From positions 3,787,001 to 3,851,000 of the forward strand of contig NC_008570.1 of NCBI RefSeq assembly GCF_000014805.1: a stretch of DNA of 64,000 bases. The letters are read 5' to 3'. The translations under genes and the position numbers were made by a program. The DNA is from Aeromonas hydrophila subsp. hydrophila ATCC 7966 (GTDB lineage Bacteria; Pseudomonadota; Gammaproteobacteria; Enterobacterales; Aeromonadaceae). The notes under the pieces are model-generated. The model was given only the letters and a program-made list of their open reading frames with translations, searched no databases and had not been told where the DNA came from. Below are positions 63,082 to 64,000 of the stretch, piece after piece. Every line of letters starts with the position of its first letter. The stretch's first letter is position 1.

Positions 63082-64000
63082 TCATGTACATAGGTGCTTC
63101 TTGAGCCAGTCGACCATCTCTTTCAACGCCTCGTCGTATACCTCCAGCAAGGGTTGTTTGTCGAACACCACCGCCTTGCCGTTACGGCTGGCGGACGCCA
63201 ATGCCCGGACATCCTGCTCGGGACAAATAAAATCTTTCTTGTGTCCAATACTCAATATCGGCACGGAAGTGCGAGTCCCCAGCAATCCCTGCGTCTTGAG
63301 TGAAAATACCTGGCACTTGGTACGCAGCGACTCCCACTGGGCCGCATCGGCCCCCAGCCGGTTGGCCAGCCCGTCCCGCATCATGCGCGGGCAGCGGGCA
63401 AACATCTCCTGATTGGTAAACACCTGATTGACGCCGGCGCCGATGCAGACCACGGTCCTGAGCTTGAACGGCTCGATGAAGGCGAGCCGTGCCGCCACAT
63501 TGCCCGCCAGGCGAAAGCCCACCATGGCGATGCGCTGGTGATCGACCCAGGCCACTTCGGACAGATGATTCAATACCGCCTGATGCAGCCGGCTGGTGTC
63601 CTGCACCAGCGGCCAGTGCTCGGCATAGCCGATGCCCGGCATATCGAGCGACAGCATGCCGATGCCGTTGGGCTCCAGGCACTTGAGATAGAAATTGAGG
63701 AAGTCGACCTGCAGCGAGTCGATGCCGCCGCTGACGATGACCAGGGGCACCGGCTTGTCGGTGGTCGGCAGGTGCAGGTAGCCCTGAATGTGCTTGCCGC
63801 GAAACGGCACCTGCAGCTCCTTGAGCGGCACCTTGAACAGGCGTCCCGCCTCGCGGTAGGCCATGTTGCCGAGCAGCTGGGCCTGATCCGCCAGCTCGTC
63901 ATTCTTCAGATGGGGATAGCTGGCGATGGAGTAGTAGCGCACCGCCTTGAGCAGGCTCTTCAGGGCCGCGGCCCGCTCGCCCTGTGCCACCAGCTCGCGA
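63082..64000 (-). CDS. frsA: FrsA-like esterase (partial, continues past right edge)
   Basis: 306 codons of the C-terminal part are in the window and the frame is open at base 64000; E. coli FrsA is 414 aa. Alpha/beta-hydrolase fold with GGIDSLQVDF, LSLDMPGIGYAEHW and the degenerate nucleophile elbow VGFRLAGNVAARLA as in FrsA. The GTG at 63990 is internal, not a start. Confidence 0.9.
   Translation of the reverse strand, partial: RELVAQGERAAALKSLLKAVRYYSIASYPHLKNDELADQAQLLGNMAYREAGRLFKVPLKELQVPFRGKHIQGYLHLPTTDKPVPLVIVSGGIDSLQVDFLNFYLKCLEPNGIGMLSLDMPGIGYAEHWPLVQDTSRLHQAVLNHLSEVAWVDHQRIAMVGFRLAGNVAARLAFIEPFKLRTVVCIGAGVNQVFTNQEMFARCPRMMRDGLANRLGADAAQWESLRTKCQVFSLKTQGLLGTRTSVPILSIGHKKDFICPEQDVRALASASRNGKAVVFDKQPLLEVYDEALKEMVDWLKKHLCT

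Noticed and set aside
1..64000. CRISPR arrays, tRNA or rRNA genes, insertion sequences
   Set aside because: No regularly spaced direct repeats with unique spacers, no cloverleaf or rRNA segments recognised, and no transposase-like ORF.

Overview
This window is high-GC gammaproteobacterial chromosome and most resembles Aeromonas. The basis is the gene content and protein character (proB-proA beside crl and frsA, CysJIH, ProVWX, a DUF3135 protein, an E. coli-type aryl polyene cluster); no database search was possible. Only the left ~1.9 kb stands out as AT-rich. No rRNA, tRNA, CRISPR array, transposase or phage gene was seen.

Layout: (1) 1-1923, minus strand, a MoxR/RavA-type AAA ATPase continuing into a Cys-rich, possibly beta-helical C-terminal region, joined by a 13-G tract; it runs off the left edge. 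(2) 2.1-10.8 kb: ansA, gltS, a chemotaxis receptor, prfB with its programmed +1 frameshift, lysS and a PhzF-family gene. (3) 11.0-15.3 kb: cysJIH (sulfite reductase and PAPS reductase). (4) 15.4-18.7 kb: proVWX glycine betaine/proline importer on the minus strand behind an AT-rich upstream region. (5) 19.2-23.0 kb: folA, yjjP-yjjB, DUF3135, mog and a DUF2541 protein. (6) 23.1-38.2 kb: a 17-gene, tightly overlapping minus-strand aryl polyene (APE) operon with ketosynthases, ketoreductase, dehydratases, two acyl carrier proteins, adenylating ligase, ammonia-lyase, glycosyl/acyltransferases, thioesterase, LolA-like carrier, MMPL exporter and lipoprotein. A methyltransferase and two small lipoproteins are divergent at 38.5-40.2 kb. 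(7) 40.3-45.5 kb: secreted nuclease, di-heme cytochrome c peroxidase with an FNR-like box, alpha-carbonic anhydrase, and psuK-psuG.

(8) 45.6-56.9 kb: a complete nitrate assimilation locus, all minus strand: nasA, cobA (siroheme), an ANTAR antiterminator regulator, nitrate ABC transporter (binding protein, permease, ATPase), nirB, nirD. Nitrate is imported, reduced by NasA to nitrite, then by siroheme enzyme NirBD to ammonium. Both the nasA leader and the transporter leader carry an intrinsic terminator overlapped by a hexaloop hairpin, and sigma-54-like promoter sequences lie upstream, matching the ANTAR regulator encoded between them. (9) 57.0-64.0 kb: SpoU/TrmH-family RNA methyltransferase, periplasmic solute-binding protein, universal stress protein, L,D-transpeptidase-like protein, proBA, crl and partial frsA.

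The most unusual features are: the in-frame 13-G tract in the MoxR gene, where loss or gain of one G would give a stop within a few codons; two copies of a ~143-bp imperfect palindrome, each abutting a stop codon in the nitrate locus and each with compensatory base changes in stems; and three independent tandem duplications of gene ends in the same region (a 51-bp unit carrying RBS and ATG before nirD, a diverged copy of the nirB N-terminus, and three ~105-bp copies of the 3' end of the RNA methyltransferase gene).
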